A stretch of 64,000 nt of DNA from contig PLDC01000025.1 of NCBI GenBank assembly GCA_003134995.1, forward strand, positions 56,848 through 120,847, read 5' to 3'. Below the pieces are notes generated by a model. The model did not search any database and was not told the DNA's origin. It was given only the letters and a program-made list of their open reading frames with translations. Positions 9,068 through 18,291 of the stretch are shown here, in pieces; position 1 is the stretch's first letter; the number at the start of each line of letters is the position of its first letter. Source of the stretch: Acidobacteriaceae bacterium. GTDB lineage: Bacteria; Acidobacteriota; Terriglobia; Terriglobales; Acidobacteriaceae. Both the position numbers and the translations under genes were made by a program.

Positions 9068-10417
9068 ATGATACCTGACCATGCACGGCATCGACTGTTA
9101 AACTCCTCTAGCGTGGCCTCCCTTCGAAAATCAAATCAGAAAGTCCGACCTCAGTTGTTCTTGGCGAACATCGGCCAGCTCATTACTCTTCGGTATTCCT
9201 CGCTCAAGCCCGGACCGCGCCGCGGCTCGGGCCTCAAAGAACTCGGCATCATCGAAAACGGCGCGGTTCTTTGCCTTGGCGGCAAGATCGTTTCTGTGGG
9301 CACGACCAAAGATGCCTTGCGCGATCCGTGGCTGAAGAAGAATCGCAAGAAAGTTACTGAGATTGACTGCGCGGGCAAAGTCGTTCTGCCCGGGTTCGTG
9401 GATTCGCATACCCATCCGGTTTTCGTCAGCCCGCGGCTGATGGATTTTGAGAAGCGCATTGAGGGTGCTTCTTATGAAGAGATCGCCGCGGCTGGCGGCG
9501 GTATTCGGTCGAGCGTGGAGGGCGTGCGCACGGCAGGGAAGCGGGTTCTGGTTGAGAAAGTTCTAACTGTCTTGGGCGACATGGCCGCGCATGGAACTAC
9601 TACCGTTGAGGCTAAGTCTGGTTACGGGCTGACGGTCGAGTCGGAAATGAAGTCGCTGGAAGCGATCCGTGATGCGGCTTCCCGCTGGCCGGGAACTGTA
9701 ATCGCGACTCTTCTCGGGGCGCATGTGGTTCCAAAAGAATTTCAGGGCCGCTCACCAAAATACGTTGAGCTCGTCTGTAAGGAGATGATTCCGCTGGCCG
9801 CTAAGCGGAGGCTCGCCCAGTTTGTCGATGTGTTTTGCGACAAGGGGGCGTTTACTGCGGTGGAGGCGGAGCAGATTTTTGAAGCCGCTACGCAACACAG
9901 GCTCAGCGTGCGGGCGCACGTGGGTCAGCTTTCTGAGACGGCGCTGGGGCCGTTCTTGCGATTTAATCCGGCGTCGCTTGATCACATGGACCACGTGAGG
10001 GAAGACGACATCGCGGAGTTGGCGCGGCATGACACGGTGGCAACGCTGGTGCCGGGTGCGAATTATTTTTTGGGACTGAAGGAATATCCGCCTGCACGCA
10101 AGCTGATTGATGCGGGCGTGCCGGTGGCGCTGGCGACGGACTACAACCCCGGCACGTCGCCGACGCTGAGCATGCCGATGGCGATGTCGCTGGCGTGCAC
10201 GCACATGAAGATGACTCCGGCGGAAGCCATTGCCGCGGCCACGATTAATGGTGCTTGGGCGCTGCGAGTTGCAGAACGGAAGGGATCGATTGAGCCGGGG
10301 AAAGACGCGGATCTCGCCGTGTTTGCGGTCGATGACTATCGCGAGATCCCTTACTGGTTCGGAGTCAACCGGTGCGCGCTGACGGTGATTAACGGTGTGG
10401 TTGCGCATCCGCAATGA
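9068..10417 (+). CDS. hutI: Imidazolonepropionase
   Basis: An amidohydrolase-superfamily enzyme hydrolysing 4-imidazolone-5-propanoate to N-formimino-L-glutamate, the third step of histidine degradation. The metal-binding VDSHTHPVF, TTTVEAKSGYGL, LLGAHVVPKEF, VRAHVGQLSE, SLDHMDHV and ATDYNPGTSPT motifs are all present, and the C-terminal subdomain ends with GKDADLAVFAVDDYREIPYWFG. The start is uncertain. ATG 9068 follows AGGA but gives a 40-residue extension before the fold begins at PQLFLANIGQL. A GTG at 9113 would give a more typical length. The frame also stays open upstream to 9014. Confidence 0.92.
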   Translation: MIPDHARHRLLNSSSVASLRKSNQKVRPQLFLANIGQLITLRYSSLKPGPRRGSGLKELGIIENGAVLCLGGKIVSVGTTKDALRDPWLKKNRKKVTEIDCAGKVVLPGFVDSHTHPVFVSPRLMDFEKRIEGASYEEIAAAGGGIRSSVEGVRTAGKRVLVEKVLTVLGDMAAHGTTTVEAKSGYGLTVESEMKSLEAIRDAASRWPGTVIATLLGAHVVPKEFQGRSPKYVELVCKEMIPLAAKRRLAQFVDVFCDKGAFTAVEAEQIFEAATQHRLSVRAHVGQLSETALGPFLRFNPASLDHMDHVREDDIAELARHDTVATLVPGANYFLGLKEYPPARKLIDAGVPVALATDYNPGTSPTLSMPMAMSLACTHMKMTPAEAIAAATINGAWALRVAERKGSIEPGKDADLAVFAVDDYREIPYWFGVNRCALTVINGVVAHPQ

Positions 10418-10625
10418 ACTTTTGCGATCAAGCTTTCGTATAGAAGTGCGGGACAATACTGTTTATGCGTGGCGGCTTCCGCAGCGGCTGAAGCCGGAGT
10501 GTTTGTGGGGCGTTTTTCGGCATCGCTGAAGCGGATGCCCCGAACGAATCTAAAGCCCTGAGAAATTGTCGAATCCAGAAGTCGGTTCGTTTACGAAGTG
10601 AATTCAAGCATCTCCTGAGGAAAAT

Positions 10626-13241
10626 ATGAAGCGAATTCTTGCCGTAATCGCGTTTGCGTTGACGACGTTATCTCTTGCAGCAGCCCAGCGGCTGCCCGAA
10701 GCGGCCGTTCCTGAGAATTACAAACTTTCCTTCACGCCCGATCTCGACAAGGCCACGTTCGAAGGCGATGAAACCATTTCCATCCGCGTCCTGATGCCGA
10801 CTTCGGAAATTACGCTGAACGCGGCGGATATCGATTTCCACGAGGTCACCATCACCAGCGGCGGCGCCACGCAAAAGGCCTCCGGCACTTATGAGAAAGA
10901 GAAGGAGATGGTGGTTCTGACAGTGGCGAAGTCGTTGCCCGCAGGTCCGGCGACCATTCACATCACTTACTCCGGCATTCTCAACAGTGAGATGCGCGGC
11001 TTTTATTTAGGCAAGGACGAACAGGGCCGCAAGTACGCCGCCACGCAGTTCGAGTCCACGGATGCGCGCCGCGCGTTTCCGTCGTTTGACGAACCCGCAT
11101 ACAAAGCCACGTTCGACATCAGCACAGTCGCTGGCAATGGGCAGGTGGCAATTTCGAACGCGAAAGTTATTTCCGACACGCCCGGACCCGGCGACCGGCA
11201 CACGGTTCGCTTTGCAACGTCGCCGAAGATGTCTTCGTATCTGGCGGCGCTGGTGGTGGGAAATTTTGAATACATCGAGGGCGAGGCCGACGGCATTCCG
11301 ATCCGTGTCTACACGACTCCCGGAAAGAAAGAGATGGGGAAGTTTGCTCTCGAGACTGCCGAGCATGTGCTCAGCTATTACGATAAATATTTCAGCATCA
11401 AGTATCCCTATGGGAAGCTGGATCTGATTGGCATCCCAGACTTTTCCGCGGGCGCTATGGAGAATGCCGGCTGCATTACGTTCCGCGAAGTGCTGCTGGA
11501 AATCGATGAGAAGCAAGGTTCCGTCGATTTGAAGAAGACGATCGCTTCAGTGGTGGCGCACGAAATGGCGCACCAGTGGTTTGGCGATCTGGTCACCATG
11601 AAATGGTGGGACGACATTTGGCTCAACGAGGGTTTTGCCACATGGATGTCGAGTAAGCCGATCCAGGCGTGGAAGCCGGAATGGAATTTCAATCTCGACG
11701 ATGTGAGCAATACCGGTGGAACGCTCAATACGGATTCGCTGGCAAACACGCGTCCGATTCATCAGGCTGCGGAAACTCCAGCGCAGATTCAAGAGCTGTT
11801 TGACGGAATCGCATACGGAAAGGCAGCGGCGGTGCTACGCATGCTTGAAGCGTATCTGGGCGAACAGACTTTCCAGGCAGGCGTGAACGCATACATTCAG
11901 AAACATCAATATGCAAATGCGACCGAAGCCGACTTCTGGGATGCGCAGACCAAGACCTCCAAGAAGCCGGTGGATCAGATCATGCCGACGTTTGTGAAGC
12001 AGGCTGGGGTTCCAATCATCGATGTGAAGTCGCAGTGCTCTGGCGCATCGACTACCGTGAGTGTGGAGCAGCGGCGTTATTTCTATGATCGCGTAAAGTT
12101 CGAGGCAGCAAACGATCAGCTCTGGAAAGTTCCGTTGTGCATGAAGTCGTCGACTGGAGCTGAGAAGTGCGAACTGCTCGCCAAGAAGGAAGCGACGTTT
12201 ACCTTGCCGGGGTGTTCGACGTGGGTTTTGGCGAATGCCGGCGCCACTGGTTATTACCGAGCGGGCTATCAGCCGGATGCAGTGCGAGCGCTGGCGAATG
12301 ATGCTGAGAGCAAGCTTTCGCCCGCCGAGCGCATTGCCCTGCAGACGGATATTTGGGCCTCAGTACGCGTGGGCCGCGAGCCGGTGGGCGACTATCTCGC
12401 GCTCGCGCAGGGCCTTGGAAGCGACCGCAATCGCGCGGTGATGGATGATGTTTTGGGCCGGCTGGATTTTATTGGCCGCTACCTGGTGACGGAGAGTGAC
12501 CGTGAATCCTACCGGGCCTGGATGCGCGGTTACCTGGCGCCTATGCTGAAAGATGTGGGTTGGGATGCGAAGCCGGGCGAGAGCGACGAGCAGAGAACGC
12601 TGCGGTCTCGTCTATTTAGCGCGGCTGGGTACGATGCACGCGATCCCGAAGTGCTGGCGAACGCGCGCAAACTTGCGGACAAAGCACTGGATGATCCATC
12701 TTCCGTTGACCGGCAGATCGCAGGCGGAGCCATGGCGCTGGCGGCGTTGAACGGTGGCGAAGATTTTTACGATCGTTTGATGACGGCGCTGAAAAACCCG
12801 AAGTCTCCGGAGGAGTTCTACATGTATTTATTCACGTTGCCGCAGTTTAGCGATCCGAAACTTTTGCAGCGGACGCTCGACTACGCGCTGTCACCGGACG
12901 TGCGTTCGCAGGACGCGCTGGGCGTGATCAGCAGCGTCATGAGCAATCCGGAAGGCCAGAAGCTGGCTTGGGACTTTGTGCTGGCGCACTGGGACGCGGT
13001 ACAGAAAGTTGGAGGTCCATTTGCCAGCGGGCGAATTGTGGGCTCGACCAGTTCGTTCTGCGATGCACACATGCGCGATCAGGTCGTGGAGTTTTTTGCC
13101 GCGCACAAGGTTGAAGCGGCAGAGAGGACGTATCGCCAATCGATCGAACGCATCAACAACTGCGTCGACCTGAAGTCGCGGCAGGAACCGCAACTGGCTT
13201 CGTGGCTGGGACAGCACGGTTCTGCGGTGGGCGGACAATAA
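10626..13241 (+). CDS. Secreted M1-family zinc aminopeptidase
   Basis: An 871-residue gluzincin with a signal peptide (MKRILAVIAFALTTLSLAAAQ). The exopeptidase motif GAMENAG begins at residue 276. The zinc site HEMAH (312-316) is followed by the second Glu ligand in NEGFATW (about residue 335). After the catalytic domain come a beta-sandwich and a long helical ERAP1_C-like domain to the end. It removes N-terminal residues from peptides, here probably in the periplasm or outside the cell. GAGGA precedes the ATG at 10626. The gene appears monocistronic and ends with a strong hairpin at 13261-13307. Its position after hutI might link peptide and histidine catabolism, but this is only inference. 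Confidence 0.93.
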   Translation: MKRILAVIAFALTTLSLAAAQRLPEAAVPENYKLSFTPDLDKATFEGDETISIRVLMPTSEITLNAADIDFHEVTITSGGATQKASGTYEKEKEMVVLTVAKSLPAGPATIHITYSGILNSEMRGFYLGKDEQGRKYAATQFESTDARRAFPSFDEPAYKATFDISTVAGNGQVAISNAKVISDTPGPGDRHTVRFATSPKMSSYLAALVVGNFEYIEGEADGIPIRVYTTPGKKEMGKFALETAEHVLSYYDKYFSIKYPYGKLDLIGIPDFSAGAMENAGCITFREVLLEIDEKQGSVDLKKTIASVVAHEMAHQWFGDLVTMKWWDDIWLNEGFATWMSSKPIQAWKPEWNFNLDDVSNTGGTLNTDSLANTRPIHQAAETPAQIQELFDGIAYGKAAAVLRMLEAYLGEQTFQAGVNAYIQKHQYANATEADFWDAQTKTSKKPVDQIMPTFVKQAGVPIIDVKSQCSGASTTVSVEQRRYFYDRVKFEAANDQLWKVPLCMKSSTGAEKCELLAKKEATFTLPGCSTWVLANAGATGYYRAGYQPDAVRALANDAESKLSPAERIALQTDIWASVRVGREPVGDYLALAQGLGSDRNRAVMDDVLGRLDFIGRYLVTESDRESYRAWMRGYLAPMLKDVGWDAKPGESDEQRTLRSRLFSAAGYDARDPEVLANARKLADKALDDPSSVDRQIAGGAMALAALNGGEDFYDRLMTALKNPKSPEEFYMYLFTLPQFSDPKLLQRTLDYALSPDVRSQDALGVISSVMSNPEGQKLAWDFVLAHWDAVQKVGGPFASGRIVGSTSSFCDAHMRDQVVEFFAAHKVEAAERTYRQSIERINNCVDLKSRQEPQLASWLGQHGSAVGGQ

Positions 13242-13260
13242 ACAACAATCTTTCCTTAAG

Positions 13261-13307
13261 GCGTAACGCGTACTGGTGCTGGGTCATCTGGCCAGTACGC
13301 GTTGCGC
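13261..13307 (+). terminator. Long hairpin terminator-like structure after the M1 peptidase gene
   Basis: AACGCGTACTGG at 13265-13276 pairs perfectly with CCAGTACGCGTT at 13292-13303 (12 bp, 15-nt loop). The stem extends outward to 13261 and 13307 with one G-T wobble. It starts 19 bp after the stop codon. The following sequence is only moderately T-rich (GGTTGTTTC), so it may be a terminator or an mRNA-stabilising hairpin. Confidence 0.55.
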
Positions 13308-13373
13308 GGTTGTTTCATCGTGAAGATCGAGCAAGGCCTGGTCTGAACTCGCCTCCCGAAATCTGCGCGAGGT

Positions 13374-13402
13374 TTGAGTGAAGTCACTCCCGTTGCTATA
13401 AT
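13374..13402 (+). promoter_or_regulatory. Sigma70-type promoter upstream of tRNA-Phe
   Basis: TTGAGT at 13374-13379 and a perfect TATAAT at 13397-13402 are separated by exactly 17 bp. It points toward the tRNA gene 117 bp downstream. No other gene lies in between, so it is the likely tRNA promoter with a long 5' leader. Confidence 0.7.
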
Positions 13403-13518
13403 CAAGAACGTTCTGCAGACGTTCGGCAGAGAGCTGTTCATTCAGTTCACAATCCCGCACCAATCGGCGTGAAACGAGAATGCTCGCGGTCCCCGGTGAC
13501 GAGCGGGTTTCGAAACGT

Positions 13519-13594
13519 GGCCAGGTAGCTCAGGTGGTAGAGCGCAGCCCTGAAAAGGCTGGCGTCGGCGGTTCAACTCCGTCCCTGGCCACCA
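13519..13594 (+). tRNA. tRNA-Phe (anticodon GAA)
   Basis: A complete 76-nt cloverleaf can be drawn. The acceptor stem is GGCCAGG/CCTGGCC, the D stem GCTC/GAGC, the anticodon stem CAGCC/GGCTG enclosing loop CTGAAAA (anticodon GAA), the T stem GGCGG/CCGTC with loop TTCAACT, and the discriminator A is followed by encoded CCA at 13592-13594. A short T-run (CTTTTT, 13595-13600) follows and may end transcription. Confidence 0.97.
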
Positions 13595-13692
13595 CTTTTT
13601 GCGAGCATCTGTTTCACAGGGCGGGGGTTGGAAATGCCGGCTAGGCTGGTTAATCACCCCGCAGGACGTACACATCGCATAGGCAGCATCGC

Positions 13693-13727
13693 TGCCCACC
13701 CTTGCCAAAAACGCAAGGATGGGGCAC
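13693..13727. repeat. Imperfect inverted repeat, dispersed-element type
   Basis: TGCCCACCCTTGC and GCAAGGATGGGGCA flank a short CAAAAAC loop, forming a 13-14-bp imperfect hairpin in the 240-bp gap between the tRNA gene and the next gene. It looks like one of the dispersed GGGTGGGGCACC-type hairpins I recall from acidobacterial genomes. No gene is seen around it. Confidence 0.4.
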
Positions 13728-13835
13728 CCTCTGTGGAAATGGTGCGCGCAAAAGCGGTCATCAAGGGCGGACCGCCCGCCTCGAGTAACCAGTATTTGGC
13801 TTAAAAGGACCACGCGAAATCCAGGCTAAGAAAAC

Positions 13836-14003
13836 CTAAGAACTTCTTCGCTGATCTGCGGGAGAATTCCTAGCTACATGTTTGAAGTAGCAATCTCCGT
13901 GAACCGATTTGCCATTTTCATCGGCGCACAAATCGGCTTGTAAATCCACTGGCTTGCTGCAAAGGGCACAGGATATTTGTGGAGAGAAGCGGGTATCCAT
14001 CAT
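13836..14003 (-). CDS. Small Cys/His-rich protein, possible zinc finger (55 aa)
   Basis: A 55-residue protein starting at tandem ATGs at 14003/14000 and preceded by a strong AAGGAGG at 14008-14014. An upstream in-frame start at 14042 is less likely. The sequence has CALCSKP, then after a 20-residue gap HGDCY and a nearby His (CYFKH), a CxxC...HxxC arrangement like a small treble-clef or LIM-like zinc site. The C-terminus is basic and polar. No signal peptide is seen. Function is unknown. The Shine-Dalgarno sits in a CCTCC-TTCG-GGAGG hairpin, which could affect its translation. Confidence 0.6.
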   Translation of the reverse strand: MMDTRFSPQISCALCSKPVDLQADLCADENGKSVHGDCYFKHVARNSPADQRRSS

Positions 14004-14489
14004 CACACCTCCTTCGGAGGGTAATGAGTAAGCGTAGCTCAAGGACGAATCGCGAACTGAGCAATACAGACCGATTCCAACATTTTGCGTTTGATGACCA
14101 TCAACATCGCTAGACGCTGCAAATCAAATCCATTCATGTGTTCCCAGCCTCATGCTGCCTGATCGCTGACTGCCAATGGCGCGGTGACTGTTCGAATCAC
14201 CCGTTCGTCTCATCAGGATCCTAACTGGAATGCGAAACTCAAGCTTTCATTTCTCCTGATATCATTCTGGATATTTACAAGAGGATGTAAGGTGACTTCG
14301 AGGATTAGGCACTCAGGCAGAACTTAAGCATTCGACGAAGCGGGCCTCCGGACTGACGCGCCGCGAATTGATCTTTGGAAGCGCCGCCGTGGCAGTCTGG
14401 ATGGAGTTGCCAAGGTGCGCATCCTCTCAGTCGTAAACCCAGGCGAGCCTTTGCAGGCGCGCCCAACAAAGCACCAGGAGAACATAATT
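14004..14489. other. Gene-poor gap with a possible Tat-signal relic
   Basis: 486 bp with no convincing intact gene. The plus frame 14296-14436 reads [21 protein letters not shown] before stopping. This resembles a twin-arginine signal peptide ([10 protein letters not shown]) but has no start codon and is out of frame with the hydrolase that begins at 14490. The rest (14004-14295) shows nothing I recognise, apart from a 29-codon plus-strand frame at 14024-14113 that is too short to support. Confidence 0.4.
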
Positions 14490-15329
14490 ATGAGCACATT
14501 CACAGTAAAGGACGGCGTACAGATTTACTACAAGGACTGGGGAAAGGGCCAGCCCATAGTGTTCAGTCACGGATGGCCGCTTAGCGCCGATGATTGGGAC
14601 GGGCAGATGCTATTCTTCGGCCAGCGCGGATACCGCGTTATCGCGGCTGACCGACGGGGCCACGGACGCTCCACCCAAACTTGGGATGGCAACGACATGG
14701 ACACCTATGCGGATGACCTCGCGGCGCTCACTGAAAAACTCGATCTCAAGAACGCGATCCATGTGGGCCACTCGACCGGTGGAGGAGAAGTTGCGCGTTA
14801 TATTGGGCGGCATGGTTCGATGCGCGTCGCCATGGCAGTGCTGATCAGCTCCGTGCCACCACTGATGGTGAAAACGGAAAAAAATCCTATTGGTTTGCCC
14901 ATCTCGGTCTTCGATGACCTGCGCGCCCAGCTCGCAGCAAATCGGCCGCAATTTTACAGGGACATCACGCTCCCTTTTTACGGCTACAACCGGCCCGGCG
15001 CCAAAATCTCGGAAGGGATTCGTGAGCACTGGTGGTTGCAAGGAATGCTGGGCGGCGTGAAGGCCCACTACGATTGCATCAAAGCGTTTTCGGAGACGGA
15101 TTTCACCGAAGACCTGAAAAAGTTCGACGTGCCGACGCTGGTGATGCACGGGGACGACGACCAGATTGTGCCGATCGATGCGGCAGGTCGAATGTCGGCA
15201 AAGATTGTGAAGGGCGCCGTGTTGAAGGTGTATCCAGGCTTTCCACATGGGATGCCGGCGACGAATGCGGACCAGATCAATGGCGACCTGCTTGAGTTTA
15301 TTCAGCAAAGCAAGCAGGCAGCGGCGTAG
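14490..15329 (+). CDS. Alpha/beta hydrolase, cofactor-free haloperoxidase (non-heme chloroperoxidase) family
   Basis: A 279-residue alpha/beta hydrolase. AGGAGA lies 8 bp before ATG 14490 ([18 protein letters not shown]), which is preferred over the longer frame from 14415. The catalytic triad is visible: Ser95 in GHSTGG, an Asp at about 224 in HGDDDQIVP, and His253 in FPHGMP. The oxyanion region is [11 protein letters not shown]. Relatives are called chloroperoxidases or arylesterases; they form peracids in vitro, and the physiological substrate is usually unknown. It seems monocistronic and is followed about 116 bp later by a glyoxalase-fold gene. Confidence 0.9.
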   Translation: MSTFTVKDGVQIYYKDWGKGQPIVFSHGWPLSADDWDGQMLFFGQRGYRVIAADRRGHGRSTQTWDGNDMDTYADDLAALTEKLDLKNAIHVGHSTGGGEVARYIGRHGSMRVAMAVLISSVPPLMVKTEKNPIGLPISVFDDLRAQLAANRPQFYRDITLPFYGYNRPGAKISEGIREHWWLQGMLGGVKAHYDCIKAFSETDFTEDLKKFDVPTLVMHGDDDQIVPIDAAGRMSAKIVKGAVLKVYPGFPHGMPATNADQINGDLLEFIQQSKQAAA

Positions 15330-15445
15330 AAGAACATCCGGCTTTCATGGAGGCGCAAGAAGGCCGGATACTTTCACCCATCAGGTTGAACGAATCGGCA
15401 GACTCGATTCGATTTTACTGAACCCGTCTCGGAGGATCAGTCCAA

Positions 15446-16369
15446 GTGAATAGAGAGAAGGGATCGGTGATCGCATTGTGCTGGGCAATCCCCGTCCTAG
15501 TTTTCGTTTCTACTTTCACGGCTACTGGCCAGACGTCAGCGGGAGTTGCCGTGGGAGCTCAATACGATTCGACGCACGTTTATGTAAACCCTCACGATCT
15601 CGACGACTTCGTCAAAAGCTTTATCGCTACTTGCGGCGGCCAGGCTTCAAAGCGCTCTGTGACGAATGTCTTGCCCGTGCCCAGTAGCACGGAATTTCAA
15701 TACATATGGACTCCGGTAGGCACATTGTCTGTGTTCGCCTACCAAACACCAATCCCATTTCCTTTCGGCCAGGAGCGTACTGGATATCTTGTGACCGATA
15801 TGGCGGAGGCGATCCGCGACGCTCGCTCCGCGGGCGCGGAGGTAATTGTTGAACCATTCAAGGATCCCATCGGCATCGACGCTGTGATTCGGTGGCCGGG
15901 GGGTGTCAACATGCAGCTTTATTGGCACACCATGCCTCCGAAATACTCGCCCCTGACAACGATTCCCGAAAACCGAGTTTATTTGTCGCGCGATCAGGCC
16001 GATAACTTCGTCAACGATTTCGTGATGTTCGCGCACGGCAAAGTCGTTTCCGATGAAAAGCACGCCGAAGCCGGCGAAATCGGGCGCCCGGGAGAGCTTT
16101 ACCGGCGGATACGGATCACCTCATTGTTTGGCGGGATGCTCGTATTGGTAACAGACGGTCACCTTCCTTATCCGTTCGGCCGTGAAATGACTGGATATGA
16201 AGTGGCTGATCTCGGGGGCGCACTCACAAAAGCAAGAGTGGCGGGAGTGAAGCTTCTCTTCGGCCCCTACACATCGAGCGATCGTTCCATCGCGATTGTG
16301 GAGTTTCCCGGTGGATATATCGCCGAGCTTCACGGGCCGAAGGCCGATGCATTCAGCGTCCAGAAATGA
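15446..16369 (+). CDS. Secreted protein with two glyoxalase/VOC-like domains
   Basis: A 307-residue protein starting at a GTG with GGAGGA upstream. Residues about 1-30 form a signal peptide (ALCWAIPVLVFVSTFTATGQ). Two similar halves follow, each with a beta-alpha-beta-beta-beta pattern typical of the vicinal oxygen chelate fold. The matching endings are PFGQERTGYLVTD...RWPGGVNMQLYW and PFGREMTGYEVAD...EFPGGYIAELHG. Such proteins bind metals or small ligands, but no enzyme assignment is justified. Export of a VOC protein is less common than cytoplasmic forms. Confidence 0.75.
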   Translation: MNREKGSVIALCWAIPVLVFVSTFTATGQTSAGVAVGAQYDSTHVYVNPHDLDDFVKSFIATCGGQASKRSVTNVLPVPSSTEFQYIWTPVGTLSVFAYQTPIPFPFGQERTGYLVTDMAEAIRDARSAGAEVIVEPFKDPIGIDAVIRWPGGVNMQLYWHTMPPKYSPLTTIPENRVYLSRDQADNFVNDFVMFAHGKVVSDEKHAEAGEIGRPGELYRRIRITSLFGGMLVLVTDGHLPYPFGREMTGYEVADLGGALTKARVAGVKLLFGPYTSSDRSIAIVEFPGGYIAELHGPKADAFSVQK

Positions 16370-16841
16370 CATCGCAGACTGGGCTTTTCGAATGATAGAT
16401 TCCTCTCCCTCAGCGTTTCACCCGGCGCTTCGAATGATATATAGCGACGCAATTCCCCGACCTCAGGTAGCTGCACCGTCATGAGGAACAGCCGCAGCCC
16501 GTTGACGACTTGCGCAGCGCAAGAATGCAGCCGAAATTCGGCGAAGACCAAATCTGCAAACGAGTTCCACGACCAAATGCCGGCTCGCATATTCGGAATG
16601 GCTTAACCGTGGCGCTCTTTGGTTCTGCGACTGCGATGAAGGCGTGAGTGCTTGGGAGATCCATCCTGGATGCATTCGAAACGCAAATAGCCGACAAATG
16701 ACTCCCGAAAGCAGGCGTCGTGAACTGCGACCGCTACGATGCGATCACCGAGGTTTTCTTCCTGTTCGCAGAGACGAATCCTGCGAGGGTGGTGTATATT
16801 ATCGCGTTTCGGTCCTGCACAGCCGAAGTCAAGGAGGTTTT
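16370..16841. other. Intergenic region upstream of the exporter operon
   Basis: 472 bp without a supported gene. Short open frames on both strands (for example minus 16479-16697) match nothing I recognise and have no ribosome-binding site. The region just upstream of 16842 has an AT-rich word (GTATATTATC, about 16793-16802) that may be part of the promoter for the TolC-EmrA-EmrB operon. No divergent regulator gene is present. Confidence 0.45.
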
Positions 16842-18290
16842 GTGATCCCTTCAGGAGCCTCGATACGCATTCTGTGCGTAACGGCCTTGATTTTTGGAGC
16901 GGTAGTTTCCTACGCCCAAACTTCCTCAGATTCTGTTTCGAACACCTCAGGTCAAAGTCTTCCTTCTGGAAATATTGCAAATGTTTTTTCAGGCAGCGTG
17001 CCGATAAAACCCATTCCAGGACGCATGGCACTGTCGCTGGAAAATGCGATTGATCTTGGTTTGAAGCACAACCTGGGACTGCTGCTTTCACAAGCTGACA
17101 CGCGCACCGCCCGCGGGCAACGCTGGCACGAATTGAGCGCGCTGCTCCCGCAGGTAACAACTGCACCTTACGCAGCAGAGTCCAAGGTCAATGTTGACGA
17201 ACTCGGCTTTGCGGGTCTCGCCACTCTATTACACATCTCGCCGGCGGTAGGGCCGTTTTCCTATTTCGATGCCCGCGCGGCAGTGAGTCAGTCGTTGTTC
17301 GATTGGAAATCCATTAACACTGCTCGCGCCGCAAGCGAAAATGTAAAATCGGCCGACTACACAGTCCTTGACGCTCGCGATCTCGTCATCCTCACAATTG
17401 GCTATGTCTACTTCCAGGCGGTTGCTGATGAGGCCCGCATTGCCACCGATGAGGCGCAAGTCGAGACGGCACGGACGCTCTTTAATCAAGCGACGGACCA
17501 AGTCAATGCGGGCACTGCCGCCGATATCGATGCATTGCGCACCAAGGTCGAACTGCAGACTCGGCAGCAACAACTGATCCAGGCGAAGAACGACTTTGCC
17601 ATTCAGAAGATCACGGTCGCACGTGTAGTCGGTCTAGCCACGCGGCAGGATTTCGACCTTACCGATAAATCACCGTACCAGGCGCTTGATGGTTTAACAA
17701 TCGAAGAAGCATTGCCGCGCGCATACGCCGCGCGATCCGACTATCGTGCTGCCGAAAGCGCAGTTCGCGCTGCGGAGTTATCGCGTAAGGCAGCGGTCGC
17801 CGGCTATTTCCCGTCGATCTCTTTCGGGGCAGATTATGGAAACGGCGGGGCTCATCCGTCGGATTCCACTCGGGTGTACGACGTACGCGGGACGCTCTCG
17901 ATCCCGATCTTTACCGGCAACAGCGTGCATGGTGACGTTCAACAGGCCGACGCACGGCTCGAACAGAGCCGTGAGCGGCTGGACAACCTACGAGAGCAAA
18001 TCGAAGCAGATGTGCGTACAGCGTTCTTGAACCTTCAGTCTTCTGCAGAGCAGGTGAAGGTTTCGCAAAGCAACATCGAGTTGGCGGACCAGACGCTGGC
18101 GCAATCGCGCGATCGCTTCAGTGGAGGCGTGACCGACTCAGTAGAAGTGGTGCAATCGCAAGAAGCGGTTGCGAGCGCGCACGAGCAATACATTTCCAGT
18201 CTTTATAAGTATAATTTTGCAAAAATTTCTCTCGTTCGTGCCTTGGGTGCTGGTGCTCCGGGCGTAAAGGAATATTTCTCAGGAAAATAA
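16842..18290 (+). CDS. TolC-family outer membrane efflux protein
   Basis: A 482-residue outer membrane channel. The GTG at 16842 is preceded by AAGGAGG (16831-16837) and opens a good signal peptide (SIRILCVTALIFGAVVSYAQ). The frame is open 66 codons further upstream, but that part looks non-coding. Two OEP repeats are recognisable, each with a long coiled-coil helical pair, for example ENAIDLGLKHNLGLLLSQAD...ARAAVSQSLFD and EEALPRAYAARSDYRAAESA...GTLSIPIF. It would form the exit duct for the EmrA/EmrB-like pair directly downstream, with only 1 bp separating its stop from the next start. Confidence 0.92.
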   Translation: MIPSGASIRILCVTALIFGAVVSYAQTSSDSVSNTSGQSLPSGNIANVFSGSVPIKPIPGRMALSLENAIDLGLKHNLGLLLSQADTRTARGQRWHELSALLPQVTTAPYAAESKVNVDELGFAGLATLLHISPAVGPFSYFDARAAVSQSLFDWKSINTARAASENVKSADYTVLDARDLVILTIGYVYFQAVADEARIATDEAQVETARTLFNQATDQVNAGTAADIDALRTKVELQTRQQQLIQAKNDFAIQKITVARVVGLATRQDFDLTDKSPYQALDGLTIEEALPRAYAARSDYRAAESAVRAAELSRKAAVAGYFPSISFGADYGNGGAHPSDSTRVYDVRGTLSIPIFTGNSVHGDVQQADARLEQSRERLDNLREQIEADVRTAFLNLQSSAEQVKVSQSNIELADQTLAQSRDRFSGGVTDSVEVVQSQEAVASAHEQYISSLYKYNFAKISLVRALGAGAPGVKEYFSGK

Positions 18291-18291
18291 G

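Noticed and set aside
13442..13813. Minus-strand 123-codon open frame across the tRNA gene, containing WWPGTELNRRRQPFQG
   Set aside because: This is the familiar spurious translation of the antisense strand of a tRNA gene, not a protein.
14024..14113. 29-codon plus-strand frame after GGAGGG, divergent from the small Cys-rich gene
   Set aside because: Too short, spacing to the start is poor, and nothing recognisable in it.
16644..16841. Upstream extension of the TolC-like frame
   Set aside because: GTG 16842 has a strong AAGGAGG and begins a proper signal peptide; the extension has no such features.
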